A stretch of 64,000 nucleotides of DNA from Sweltsa coloradensis (taxonomy: Eukaryota; Arthropoda; Insecta; Plecoptera; Chloroperlidae), in contig JAMZAV010001845.1 of NCBI GenBank assembly GCA_024449915.1, positions 186,001-250,000 on the forward strand, read 5' to 3'. Positions 33,006-44,520 of this stretch are shown in pieces. A program made the translations under genes and the position numbers. Under the pieces are notes generated by a model. That model searched no databases, was not told the origin of the DNA, and saw only the letters and a program-made list of their open reading frames with translations. How positions within the stretch are numbered: position 1 is the first letter of the stretch; each line of letters begins with the position of its first letter.

Positions 33006-35129
33006 TTTGTCTTCCCTTTTGCAATGTCTTCGTTTAACTTGACCAGGGAAAATTAATACGAACGTAAGCTTAGTTCGTGAAACTTGAACTTTTCAAAAGT
33101 TGGCCTACGAGCTAACAAACATCGACTTTCTGAAAGTTCAATATTGTTTATATTTGAATAGCAAACTTAGCTCTAAAAAGGTCCATTTAAAAAAATATAT
33201 AATATCCCAAACATTCCAGTCAAACTATCCTTCCCTGTTCCATTTAAGCCTCAAAATAATGCAACTGGTAAAATATTTTTGTTAGCATTGTAATTCCTTA
33301 TTGTGTGTTAAAAAAACATTCAATCATATTGTTGTTGCATGCCTTTTCAGCCAGGTAAGTAGGGCTCCTAATAAAATGGGTTATGTTCCAAACCAAACCT
33401 TACGAGTTTAACATACTACTGGACTTGAAGGTCAGAATATAAATACTATATAGGCCTTTATTAAACAATAGACCTAGACTAGAACCCTGAAAAGTACTAC
33501 GGAAAATTGAATTGGGTCTAAGCCGAATTTTTTTGTTAAAGTATCTATTATCTATTATCTAGATACATTGCCAGTATATGTATCTATATCTAGATACAAT
33601 TCATGTCCATTATCTACTATCTGTATCTAGATACTTTTTTAGGAAGAGTATCTTATCTTTATCTAGATAATATTTTTGGTTATCTGGCACAACACTGGGT
33701 ACTTGTAGACAATAGTTGTTATAGCCACTAGTTGACAACTATAGAGTTTATTGAATATCAAACAATTTGATAATATCACAAGCATGTCAAAGCAAAAGTT
33801 TTTGTCGTCATTGTTACAAAAATCTTCACTAGTAATGTTTGCATATTATTATGATCATACTTTAATTGCTCATAATAATCCAAGGTAATTGTTTAAACAA
33901 ACGCGCATGTAGTTCAACAGAAAACGGGTATGTTCATTCATGTTTGCCTGACATCGTTGAAACGTGGGGCGAGAACATTGCGTCGTAAACCAAATTGGAT
34001 AATGTGCATTGTGCATATTATCCTAATGATTGATAACGGATCAAACCGTTCAAAAGAAAATACTACTCATTTCAGCTTGACAAGGTCCTTTATAAGTCGT
34101 TTTAATTGTTTGATTCACGGGTTGACGTATCTGAAACCACACATGTCTCAAACAGTAACACAAACCAATAAAAATTACCGTCTGTATAATATTATTGTTT
34201 CTAACGAACGAATGAACCACGATGACGAATGCCAGTATAGGAAATAAATAATGATGCAAATAGATCACGATTGCTACGATTGTCAGAATGAAGTCGACGC
34301 TTTATCGCGTGTACCGTGGGCCGGTGGGCGTATAATATATTGAACAGCATTTTAAAATGTCACCATGTGCATCATCATGCGAGTAATGTGGCTAAAATTG
34401 ATGAGTGATTTATAACAATGTTTGGTTTGAACTGTAAATCGCAAATAATCCGGATTATACCCAGCTAATAACGACACATGCTCCGATGTTAGGAAGAAAG
34501 ATGTTTTGACTTCGATAAGGTTTTAATACGTCCTGTCGGGGAATAAAAGCATAAGAATAGGGATTGTGATGGTGCAATTTTCTTATTACGAAAATCATTT
34601 TCCGAAAACCCCACAAATTCTTCGTGAGAGGTGAGAGAGGTGTTCACTGTTCCGATGAGTTTGCAAAACATTGCAAAACAGTTACTATGTTTCAGTTAAT
34701 GTCAGTGTCAGCTAGTTACAACTCCGATTCTAGTAACTTCTCTAGCTATTCTTAGAGTTATGACCTGGACAGTGACGTAACACCCCCCCCCCCCCCGACC
34801 TTCCACCACTCTACGCTGCAAGAAACGTGACACACTAGACAATGCATGTATTAATTGGTCCGCATGGTAAAAGGAATTCATTCCCTTCTTCGCAGAGGCA
34901 GAGTGCACAAGAGGTAGATTTAACATAGGGAATTTTGTTTTTCAATAAGGGCTGGACATGCACAACAGTCACTCAACGCTCACAGCACAAAATCGAACAT
35001 TCCTACATCTTCCTCGTGATAAATTTGTCTGTTTGTAAGAATTTGTCTTGTCTGTTCAGTCCCATACGGCCGAACGACCAAACAGATTGAGCTGTAATTG
35101 TAATTTTCATAATTATCAAATCTAAAAAA
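33006..35129. other. Inner right part of the long-TIR element, noncoding
   Basis: No coding motif. It has a TATCTAGATA-rich tract (33540-33690) and poly-C at about 34784-34797. Confidence 0.5.
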
Positions 35130-36942
35130 ACGATGTTTCATTGTTGCACCATTTGATTCCTAGAATAATGGATTGTAGACTTGAAATCTCTGCATATAAT
35201 AATATGGTAAAATATGAATGATGTCCTTGATTGCTTCGAAGCAACAACGAGACGAAAATACCCAAACGAGGTATTTGTATTGTACATTTTAATGTTGATA
35301 TAGGCTAGTCTGTAAAAAATATCTCCGTCCGTCCGTCCGGAAATATCTCAAATCCACTGTGCGCGTTCATTATCCTAAACATTTGTTTGTTGCGTGTTGT
35401 TCGTTTCGTGTGCATATTATAAACAATATAACTAATGATAGTTTGATGAACAGGTAACATTGCATTAGAGGAATCCTAAAAAAAATTAAAGGATAAAGTA
35501 ATACATTTGCTAACAAGTTACAACGACAAGCAACGATGTCTATGAATCTTATTATGTTGATATTTTGATTATCCTGGTATGTGGAGCAGCTTCCAGATAA
35601 ACTTACATACAGGCACGACTTTAATTTTTATGTTTACTTATTTATTGTTATTTATTTATTTAATGTCTATCCATCCCGTTAAAAAACTGATTTACAATTA
35701 AAGGAGTACAATCTTTGCCCGCACTTTGCAGCCATATAGTAGCCCAATAGTATGCAAGCCAAGCTTGCATACTATTTTTTATCGGCGTTATGGATTTAAC
35801 TAGGAAGCTTCGCAAACGCTTTTTCAGACGCATTGTTGGATGAGCGTAATTTTTTAAAAACGAAAAAAAAACGTAAAATTGCGATTTTCATGAGAAATAA
35901 TATTTTGATTACGCTCAAATTCTACACGAATATATTAATTCTTAAAATAAAGGTTCTGTGAAAAAATCATTACAGTCGGATAAAGCACGTATAGGTGTTA
36001 TAAGTCGAAAAAAAATTTTAAATCGAAAAAAAAATCGTAAAATTGCGATTTTCATGAGAAATAATTTTTAGATTGCGCTCAAAAACGTGGCAGTTCAGAG
36101 ATTTTGAAGGTCTCTAGAAAATTTCATCGCAATTGGAGTATCGGTTTAGCCGGAATCGTGTTAACAGACACACAATAATACAGAAAAAAAGAAAAAAAGA
36201 AAAAAATATATTCCGGATTTTTTTCTCCAGTGTAGTAAAATGGAATCTTCGCTTCGCTCGCTACGCGCACCCAACTATAATATCGGCGCATTTGTTGTTG
36301 ATATCTAAAATTTATTTATTTATCGTCTATCCCACTTAGAAGCAGCATAGTAGAAAACTAGAAATACAATTTGGTTTTAGGCATGTATGTATTTTATTGT
36401 TGCTAAAGTAAAACATTTCCGCACCCTAAAAAACATGTTTATTACTTGTAAACAAAACAAATTAATGGAATGAGCGTAATGAAGACTTCAAATTTAACAA
36501 CTATAAAAATTACTGTATTAAATACTATTACGTCTACAGTATTGTAATGATTTCCATTGATGACTATTTCGAAAGCCTGCTTTGTAATATCTACAATCAT
36601 TCTAAAATGGACCAACGAAATTTATTTGCCCAAATGTATTACAAATAGGCGTGTAATAATGTTCGAGTTAGTTCGTGAAATTGAACTTTCGGCCGCGCGC
36701 ATCTACGTAGTTACGGTTTTTCGTCAGGTGGGGGGTGCGTCGTTGAATTAACTTGAGTGGCGACCTCTATGGACGCTCGTATGAACTTCATGTGTAGCCG
36801 CGAGGTAGCCAAACTCGAGAAGCGCTCGTAGTAGCGTTGAAATGAACTTGATGTGTGTGAGGGAAATGTTTGGTACAATATTTAACATGGGCGTGACGTC
36901 TCTAGCTAAGGATGGTTATTAAGGATGGTTATATACTCAAAG
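35130..36942 (-). repeat. Right arm of the long-TIR element
   Basis: Reverse-complement partner of 20305-21780. It carries a REP-A insertion (35810-36280) that the left arm lacks. Confidence 0.75.
35810..36280 (+). repeat. REP-A dispersed repeat, copy
   Basis: Head ACTAGGAAGCTTCGCAAACGC and GTTGGATGAGCG, two ~180-bp subunits, tail GGAATCTTCGCTTCGCTCGC. Closely similar to 19075-19845. Confidence 0.75.
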
Positions 36943-37250
36943 ATATTACCGCCAATGCAGGTATTGTGGGAAATAGCATGAAAGGAACCGAGAAGAATGC
37001 CCTGCGTTTGGGAAGCAATGCTATAATTGCGGCAAAGAGAATCATTTTTCTACTGTCTGCCAACGTGAAAAATCTAAGCCTAGTCAACCTAAGGTTGGTA
37101 GTGGTAATAATAGGTTTAGAAAAAATCCTTCTGATGTCCATAAGGTAGCTCAAAGTGATGATTCAGAGGGCTCTTTATTCCAAGTGGGTAGCAAAACATC
37201 TCGGAAGATGATGACTAGGGTGATAGTCAAAGCGGGTCATAAACATGTGA
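36943..37250 (+). pseudogene. Gypsy-2 gag, nucleocapsid zinc knuckles
   Basis: After the second TSD the frame reads RQCRYCGK, then a TAG stop, then HERNREECPAFGKQCYNCGK and ENHFSTVC. This gives two Cys-His knuckles, the second a clear CX2CX4HX4C and the first split by the in-frame TAG. The arrangement is typical of Mag/SURL-type gag. The basic linker to the protease follows, and a one-base shift near 37245 separates it from the protease frame. Confidence 0.8.
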
Positions 37251-37611
37251 GATAGAAGCACAAATCGACACTGGTGCCGACTGCGATGTGATGTCGGCTA
37301 AACAATACAAAGAAATCGCACAACAAAGCAACCCAAAGCTAGATCTTAGTTTGGTTAGGCTTAGGACATTTGGCAACAGAATTTTCAAACCAATAGGCCA
37401 AGCGGAGCTTAAATGTACATACAAAGGTAGGAGTTGTAACACAATTTTTCAAATAGTCCAAAGCAACCACACAACCCTTCTCTCTGGGGAAACTAGTAAA
37501 AAGTTGGCTCTAGTTAAAATTCTTGCAGATGTACACGAAATTAAGCTGGTCCCAGACGAACTTGATAAATTAACTGCAAATTATAAAAGATGTATTTACT
37601 GGATTAGGTAA
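37251..37611 (+). pseudogene. Gypsy-2 aspartic protease
   Basis: IEAQIDTGADCDVMSAKQYK at 37251-37310 contains the D-T-G-A catalytic signature. The frame continues through LRTFGNRIFKPIGQAELKC and LLSGETSKKLALVKI to the RT leader. The Met at 37288 is internal, not the start. In the element it is part of a gag-pol fusion. Confidence 0.8.
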
Positions 37612-38038
37612 GCTACCGGGGTGCTGTCATTTGCAACTTCAAGAAACTGCTAGGCCAGTTCAACACAAGCCAAGGAGGATTCCAGTTGCAATCAGGAATG
37701 AACTTAAATTATATTTGGACAAACTTGAGACCGATAAAGAAAGTAGCTATCTCACAACCTTCTGGACAAACCAAGGGCGATACAGATGGACACGATTACC
37801 GTTTGGCGTCTCGATTGCCAGTGAGGAGTTTCAGAGACGGTTACATGAAGCACTAGATGGACTGAAAGGGATTGAAGTGATAGCAGACGACATCTTAATT
37901 TATGGCAGTGGTGACGACTTAACATCAGCAATCAAAGACCATGATGCAAACTTGCTACAATTGCTTAAGAAATGCAGAGACAAGGGTATAAAACTAAACA
38001 AGCAATAGTTTAGATTCAAGCAGGAGAGTGTCGATTAC
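37612..38038 (+). pseudogene. Gypsy-2 reverse transcriptase with internal deletion
   Basis: The frame 37631-38008 reads PRRIPVAIRNELKLYLDKLE and then passes directly into TDKESSYLTTFWTNQGRYRW, LPFGVSIASEEFQRRLHEAL and IEVIADDILIYGSGDD. The catalytic ADD box is present. The ~75 residues that normally separate these blocks are missing, including the first catalytic Asp block, so the polymerase fingers/palm are deleted. A TAG stop at 38006-38008 precedes FRFKQESVDYMGHVL in the same frame. Non-functional as read. Confidence 0.8.
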
Positions 38039-38905
38039 ATGGGCCATGTGCTAACGAGTGAGGGTCTTAAGCCTGATCCTTCAAAATTGGCAGCCATTCG
38101 GGATGCTCCACGACCCACAAACGTCAAGGAGGTACAGACATTTTTAGGATTCGTCACATATCTTAGCAAATTCGTACCTCGACTAACAGATATCTCCGAA
38201 CCCCTGAGACAGATAATAAAGAAAGATTTATACATATGGACAACAAGTGAAGATGAGGCTTGGAGGTTAACCAAAGAAAAGATCCTTCCGGCTCCAACAT
38301 TGAGATATTTTGATCCTACTAAGCCAGTAATAATTCAATGCGATGCAAGCAGTATAGGACTGGGAGCAGCACTAATGCAAGAAGATCAGCCTGTAGCATT
38401 TGCTTCCAGAAAGTTAACTCCCACGGAGCAGCGATATGCTCAAATCGAGCGTGAGATGTTATCAATTGTGATAGGTTGTGAAAGGTTTTCACAGTACCTT
38501 GTCGGTCACAATAACATCACAGTCGAAACGGACCATAAACCACTCAAAGTCATTTTGAAGAAACCATTGTTAGCAGCACCTGTGAGACTACAGAGAATGA
38601 TGATGCGACTCCAGCGATTCCAACTGAAAATCAGATACCGTAAAGGATCAGAAATGCTACTTGCCGACTACTTGTCACGGGCTCCCTCGGACCCACCCAA
38701 TAATCACAGCAAAGTTTATGATGCTGGAGAGGTGTATCAAGTTAGAGAAGAAACAATAATGCGAGATATAGCAGCAATACGCAGTTGTGAGTACTCGCAT
38801 GTTAGCGACACACGACTCGATTCGATCAAGGCAGCAACCAAACAAGACCCTATACTTCAGGCTCTCTGCGAATTCATTTACAAAGGATGGCCGCAAAATA
38901 AAAAA
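38039..38905 (+). pseudogene. Gypsy-2 RT connection and RNase H
   Basis: The frame opens in MGHVLTSEGLKPDPSKLAAI (RT block 7), then EVQTFLGFVTYLSKFVP, and the RNase H IIQCDASSIGLGAALMQED (catalytic Asp), REMLSIVIGCERFSQYLVGH (catalytic Glu), NNITVETDHKPLKVI (catalytic Asp) and YRKGSEMLLADYLSRAP. It overlaps the integrase frame; a shift at the A7 run (about 38900-38906) should join them. The 334-codon reading continues out of phase to 39043. Confidence 0.85.
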
Positions 38906-40127
38906 AGATCTTCCGGAAAGACTCCACATATACTGGCCGTTCCGAGATTTACTTATTTCTCAAGAAGGAATTGTGTACAAAGGCACACAAGTGGTGATCC
39001 CAACTTCAATGAGGAAAGAAATTCTGGGAAGAATTCATTCTAGCCATGCCGGTAGAGAAACATGTTTACGCCGTGCTCGAGAGATAGTGTTCTGGATAGG
39101 TATGAATGATGATATAACAAACTGTGTTGAACACTGCACTCAATGCCAAGAAGCAGCACCTACACAACAAAAGGAAACGTTGCTCTCTTTTCCAGTTCCC
39201 ACGTTGCCTTGGTCTATGGTATCTACGGATTTGTTCCAAGCAAATAACAAGCAATACCTTGTTACCGTAGACCATTACTCTACATATTGGGAACTCGATG
39301 AGTTAACCGATACGACAAGTTACGCGATAATTAAACGGCTCAAGAGACATTTTAGCACCCATGGAATACCAAGCACACTGATCTCTGACAATGGACCGCA
39401 ATTCACAAGCGCGGAATTCAAACGTTTTAGCAAGGAATGGAAATTTCAACACATAACGTCTTCACCGTACCACAGCCAAGCCAATGGACATGCTGAAGCT
39501 GCTGTCAAATCAGCAAAGAACCTTGTAAAGAAGGTAGTAAAGGACGGCAGTGATCTCCAATTGGCTATTCTGGAACAACGGAATGTTCCTAAACAAGATA
39601 CTAAGTGCAGTCCGGTACAAATGTTAATGGCCAGACGCACCCGAACACAATTACCCATTGCTAATCAATTGCTTGTTCCAGAAATAATGCAAGGTGTGCC
39701 GCAGACACTGGAAAACAGAAGAGAAAGACAGAAGCATTATTATCACCGGGCAGCTGTAGATATGGAGGCCATTGAAGAAGGACAATCTGTGCGTATTCAA
39801 GAACCATCCGGTAAATGGGGGTTGGGCATTGCTGGCAAACAAGTTGCTCCCCGTTCGTATCTAGTGTATGTCGACAGAGTCCCCTACCGGAGAAATCGTA
39901 AGTTCCTGAGACCAACTACTGAGGTTATTCCCCCACCAGCCCTGTTTAAACGGCCAGCACCGAGGCAATCAACAACACCTCATACTACTGTCGCAGTCCA
40001 TCAGGAACCAGCAGATGTGACGCCATCTGCGCCAGTTATAGGTCAGCCAATTCCCAAAAGCCCAATTGTCCCACAAGCAGGAAATTCTAATCAAACTTGT
40101 TCGTTAATACAATCCCAATTGAAATAA
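38889..40127 (+). CDS. Gypsy-2 integrase
   Basis: The frame 38787-40127 is the longest in the window (446 codons). Meaningful sequence begins at about 38889. It has the HHCC zinc domain (IHSSHAGRETC with the His residues, then CVEHCTQCQ) and the DDE core: MVSTDLFQANNKQYLVTVD with the first Asp, TLISDNGPQFTSAEF with the second, and YHSQANGHAEAAVK with the Glu. The GPY/F-like C-terminal part follows (VRIQEPSGKWGLGIAGKQV), then a Pro-rich tail. The enzyme joins cDNA ends to host DNA. All catalytic residues are present. The N-terminal join to RNase H needs a one-base shift. Confidence 0.9.
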   Translation, partial: GRKIKKDLPERLHIYWPFRDLLISQEGIVYKGTQVVIPTSMRKEILGRIHSSHAGRETCLRRAREIVFWIGMNDDITNCVEHCTQCQEAAPTQQKETLLSFPVPTLPWSMVSTDLFQANNKQYLVTVDHYSTYWELDELTDTTSYAIIKRLKRHFSTHGIPSTLISDNGPQFTSAEFKRFSKEWKFQHITSSPYHSQANGHAEAAVKSAKNLVKKVVKDGSDLQLAILEQRNVPKQDTKCSPVQMLMARRTRTQLPIANQLLVPEIMQGVPQTLENRRERQKHYYHRAAVDMEAIEEGQSVRIQEPSGKWGLGIAGKQVAPRSYLVYVDRVPYRRNRKFLRPTTEVIPPPALFKRPAPRQSTTPHTTVAVHQEPADVTPSAPVIGQPIPKSPIVPQAGNSNQTCSLIQSQLK

Positions 40128-41392
40128 GGAGCCAGATACAAAAAAACAAAATTAAATTCAAAAGGCAAATAAAAAAATGGATTATGGAAAAAGACAGAGA
40201 ATTCTCGTCGAACCTTGTGAATAATGTACTTCTTACTGGTACTCACTTACGCATCTAGTTATTCTTCTCATATTCATGTGTATACCTTACCTAGCTATAC
40301 TAGGCCCTAAACGCCTATTTACAATTTGTAGTTAACTTAGATTTTAATGTTGGATTCCTTTCCAATATAACGTATCACCAACACTATATCAAATACATCT
40401 ATTGATTGTATGTATACAACTGAAATGAATTACAGGTGATTTTGACTTGTATGTAAATTTTCATTAGGAACTAGGCTAGTATCTAGAGTATCGTACAAAA
40501 TATTCCAATTGTAAACTTATTATTGACTACTAATTGACACAATTGATACTATGTCCATTACAATTCTAATTAGCTTAGATCTTAATCTTAGTTTTTAGAT
40601 TTTTAGATTTCTTTACAACTTTAGGTACTACCAATTTTCTGCAATGAGAATGTCTACTAAATACTCAATGTCATCTCCTATTGATTGTACGTACACAACT
40701 GGAATGTATTATTTATGATTATGACTTGTATGTAACTTTAAAACTTTATATCTAGAGCTAACATCTAGATTACGAAATATCTAACTTGTAACGTTATCGA
40801 TTAGTTTCCTGTATTGTTAAATAGCTATAATGACTATAAGCCGCCATCTTAAATGTTTCAAAGAACTTCACAATAGAATACACCCACACACAGGGCTTCG
40901 GCTCTAGGTGGGTCTTCTTCTTGCACCTATAAAACCGGCTATATTTACTTGTGTTATGTATACTGTATACTGAAGAAGAAGAATAAAGTCTTATCTTATC
41001 TTATCTTATCTAGGAGAGGTCGACCTATTGTGCCCCCAAAGAAGTATGACGATTATATTTGATTGCAGTGTGGAGTGACAGCATTAATATAATATGTTTG
41101 CTATATACATTGTTACCTTGTTGTCAATATACTATTCATTGTTGTTGACTGTTGTTTATATAGTTTTGATTATATTGTTACTTTGTCGTTTGTTACCTTT
41201 TGACATGGCCTATTACCATGTCAGTATGTCAATTAATAATCTCTAGGTCTATATTTGTGTATTGTTAGCTTTCACGTTTATACCATGGCCTATCCATAAG
41301 TCAATGTACTATTCCAATCCTAATAATCTTGATTTATTGTTGTACCATTAATGTACCGGTATCTTATCTATTATTCATAGTCGAAAGGAGGA
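40128..41392 (+). other. Gypsy-2 3' noncoding region with a retroposed tail
   Basis: Unusually long (1.26 kb) for a region between integrase and LTR. It contains two diverged copies of a ~130-bp segment (from about 40397 and 40674; TATTGATTGTATGTATACAA). At 40855-41010 a segment ends AATAAAGTCTTATCTTATCT with further TTATC units, like a LINE/SINE 3' tail. PPT AAAGGAGGA ends at 41392. Confidence 0.6.
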
Positions 41393-41617
41393 TGTAGCGG
41401 TGTATGCACCGCCTAGTGGTATGTAATGATGTTTGTGTGGAATGAGTTACTAAGGTGGCCACATGGAAACCAGGGGGGGCCGTTACGGGATAAAGGGCCA
41501 TTGGACAGAGAGTAGGTCTGTTGGGTTTTCTGGCTTGTAGATACGTATTAATAAAACATATCACGTACTAATAATAAAATGTGTAATATTATTATTGCAA
41601 CCAGCCATCCATAAATA
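41393..41617 (+). repeat. Gypsy-2 3' LTR
   Basis: About 225 bp, TGTAGCGGTGTATGCACCGCC...CAGCCATCCATAAATA. Partner of 18052-18271. Confidence 0.85.
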
Positions 41618-42700
41618 CCAAAGTCTAAGTTCAGAGATCATAAAAGGTCCCTCAAAATTTTCATCAAGATCGGCATAATTCGGTTTATTTATTTTATATC
41701 ATATATCTATCTATTAATCTATCCATCGATATATATATTCGCTATTCGGTAAAAAACGGAATTTACAAAGGAGGGACAACTAAATAAATCAAATACATAG
41801 ATGCAGACACAAAAATGAACTACAGTTAGTAAATATTGAAATAATTAACATTACAACAAAAAAATGCATTTAAAACACAAACAAATTATGGTAACAAATA
41901 AGAAGGATATTTATTGCATTAATTATTTAATTCTAAATATAAAAAAGGTGTTAGAAAAAAGAAAAGAAGGAAAGAAGGAAAAAACGAACAGAGATACAAG
42001 AACAAAGAAAAAAGAACAAAAGAGAAAACGAATAGAAAAAAAAATGATTTATTAGACGATCTCAACGAATATAAGTTTTGCGAAAAATCAGGAACAGACA
42101 AAATCAGGGAGTAATAAAACTTTCGCGGACGAAAAACACCGACGCGAATATTCATGTCGTTGGTCAATCTGATGACGAATTAGTACAAAAAGGATCTGGA
42201 CACTAACTATAAATTATATCAGGGACATATTATATTGAAAAATGTTCGTTTCAACACTGATCACAGGACCACCTAACTCAAGTTGACAGTTCGAACAGCA
42301 GTCAGAAACCAGACAATCTATAGGCAGAAAAATAATGAACAATAAAAAAAGAGAATAGCCAAAATCATAAATAAAGAACTAAAGATAAATTAAAAACATA
42401 CAAAACCACACAGACAATGAACCACAAATAAAGAGTAAAATCAATTATTCTTTCTCCTTGATATTATCATTGCTTCAATTTACTTTAAACTGTACGTGTC
42501 CTATCTCAGTAGACTGGGGTAGACTTTAATACATAAGAAAATTGAATCCAAAAAGGAAAACATATCTGCTACAAAAGACTTCTAAATGATTCATAAGTTA
42601 AATCTAGGAAACTTGCAATGAGGTAACTAGCATAAGAATTCTATCCCGATTCTAATTGAAAAATCATTGTAGAATACCTAACTACATACTTTCAATTCTT
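41618..42700. other. REP-A continuation and noncoding sequence
   Basis: 41618-41700 resumes the REP-A sequence (AAGTCTAAGTTCAGAG, TTTTCATCAAGATCGGC) cut at 18051. The rest is A/T-rich and purine-rich with low-complexity ORFs (Lys/Arg-rich, 41864-42055), which I do not regard as genes. It may include the 3' UTR of LINE-B. Confidence 0.5.
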
Positions 42701-42733
42701 TGTCTGTATTACCAACCCGCCATACTTCATTCT

Positions 42734-44520
42734 TTACCCCAATCGTGAAGCAATCAGATTGTAAATCCAGGCCATAGGAATTGAATTAAACAGATGGTTA
42801 AATGTCCTTCTGAAGTACAACATATTCGGTAGAAGGTCCTTACTGCCAAAACCACTAAACGCAATAATCAATAACAGAGTGAATATAAGAAATCTACAAG
42901 TTAACCTCAACATAAATCTCTCAGTTACAAACCTCTTCATTAGATTTATTAATCCAAGCTGATGATTACTTATTACAACATATTCATTAATGTTTCGTAT
43001 AATTTAAATACAAATATAAAAAAGCTTCCAAGATATTTAAATTCATATACTCTTAGACATTAAAATTACCATTACAATTAATGTCAAATGATATCAAATT
43101 CAGCTTCTATAATTAGTCTTATGAAAAATTCATAAATTTGTTTTTACTAAAATTAATATCAAGTCCTGAGTTTAAAGACCAAGCACCATCCTCTTGAGAA
43201 CTTCTTGAAGACCCTTACGATCTCTAACATACACACCATTCTAAATAAAAAGACCAAGTCATCAGCATACAAAATATAAATTGATTCTCCCATTATTGTA
43301 GAATATCAATCTATTAAAAGGAGGAATAAATAAAAGGGGTCCTAATAGTGATCATTCGGGGTACTCCACAAAAAAGATGAATACTTTGAAATATATATTG
43401 GCAAGATTATAACAAAACATTTTTCTTTTTTAAAAAATTAATCCGCCAAAATGATAACAAAAAGGACTTATGTTCTACCTGGTTTTAGTTGATAAAAAGA
43501 CGGTAAAAAAAAAGGTACTGAATCAAACGCTTTCTCAAGGTCCAACAAAGGGACAGCCCCCAACATTACAATTCGGTTTGTCAATCCCTTATAGATTAAA
43601 AATCTGTAATAATGCTTAAAAGGGTACTTTGCGTGACCTTACCTTTCCTGTAAAATAATGTAGGTTTGCACTTAAGCCTTGCAGATACATACACTTATGT
43701 AATAAACCTTCATGTGCAAAATATTTCAATAATTTTACCTACAATCGGAAGATTTTATGTAATCAAATAAAGAAATTTACTATCACTCTTTTACCTTAAC
43801 CCTTATAAATAGGTGGGACCCTTGCCAATTTTAACTGCTGTTGGTGAAAAGACCTACACACGAAAGAAATAGGAAATAGATCTGCAATAGTCCAAAAACT
43901 ATGGAGCCACATTTTCTTGAATACTATGCAGGAATCTCTTGACGAGTGTGAAGCTTTACATTTTAAGGCGTTTAATTTGCTGAAAATGACCTCATTCATT
44001 AGTTACCTTGTATGTGGGCAGATCTTCGCATTCTACTTCTATTTGAATCTTAAACTTTACCAATTTTACAGGGAAAAATCTACATTGCTCACAACAAAAA
44101 CTTGTCTGTAACAAACAGCAAAGTCAGACTAGGGGACGGTGGGATAACCCCATTCATTTTCTGGTATCCAATTGCAGGCTAACTACACTCTTTTTTTTCT
44201 TGTGTTTACCTGTCAACTTTATTATAACTGAACTTTAAGATTTTGAAGAAATATTTTATCAAAAGAAGACTTAAAATGCTCACGCTTTAGAAAAACAAAT
44301 CTTATTAGTGTACCACTATTTCGAAACTTTTTTGTATTACTCCAGTATACTGTCTTCTCGAACGCCTGAATTCTTTCGCAAGTGGTCTCTCCTAGCATGG
44401 TTCCTATCTCTGCTGTTAGCCAGGGATGTTTTTGTCTTTTAACTCTAATTTCAAGGGGGTGCCTGATCATTTAGAGGATTAGTATTACTTTATCAAAAAC
44501 ATTCTAATTTATTAACATTT
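42734..44520 (-). pseudogene. Decayed LINE ORF2 (LINE-B)
   Basis: Remnants in several minus-strand frames, in proper order. 44470-44222 has RVKRQKHPWLTAEIGTMLGE and a basic FRNSGTLIRFVFLKREHFKS linker between endonuclease and RT. 43999-43796 has LHSFWTIADLFPISF and LKLARVPPIYKG (RT start). About 43530 reads LLDLEKAF (catalytic Asp block), and about 43265 reads LYILYADDLVFLF with the YADD box. 42940-42734 has LPNMLYFRRTFNHLFNSIP, C-terminal. No frame is intact. Jockey/I/CR1-type; the clade cannot be fixed. No flanking TSD found. Confidence 0.75.

Larger units (their letters stand above)
20305..36942. mobile_element. 16.6-kb long-TIR element inserted in Gypsy-2 gag
   Basis: The ends are inverted: both start CTTTGAGTATATAACCATCC. 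The outer ~230 bp are nearly identical, the right end having a 13-bp duplication of ATAACCATCCTTA. Inverted similarity continues with gaps to about 21780 and 35130, that is roughly 1.5-1.8 kb per arm. Flanks are a perfect 7-bp TSD. The interior contains LTR-3, REP-A copies and a SINE-3 tail fragment, but no recognisable transposase. A 7-bp TSD with long foldback arms is the architecture of Galileo/1360-type P-superfamily elements, but that assignment is an inference. Confidence 0.85.
18052..41617 (+). mobile_element. Ty3/Gypsy LTR retrotransposon (Gypsy-2), enlarged by nested insertions
   Basis: A plus-strand element with diverged LTRs (18052-18271, 41393-41617), PBS TGGTGTCAGAAGTGG, gag, protease, RT, RNase H, integrase and polypurine tract AAAGGAGGA before the 3' LTR. 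Without insertions it would be about 5.7 kb. Integrase and RNase H motifs suggest the Mag/SURL side of Ty3/Gypsy, by resemblance only. Gag is interrupted at about 18606-19850 (LINE fragment plus REP-A) and at 20305-36942 (long-TIR element). The LTRs differ by many small indels, so it is older than Gypsy-1 and Copia-1. No clear TSD. Confidence 0.9.

Noticed and set aside
20305..36942. Polinton/Maverick (15-20 kb, long TIRs)
   Set aside because: Size fits, but the TSD is 7 bp rather than 6, the termini are not AG...CT at the cut, about 7.4 kb is LTR-3, and no polymerase B or integrase of that type is visible.
36912..37148. 78-codon ORF taken at face value
   Set aside because: It is the wrong frame through the Gypsy-2 zinc knuckles. 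The Cys-His pattern appears in another frame.
41864..42167. Lys/Arg-rich ORF and its Phe/Leu-rich antisense
   Set aside because: Low-complexity purine tract; both readings are compositional.
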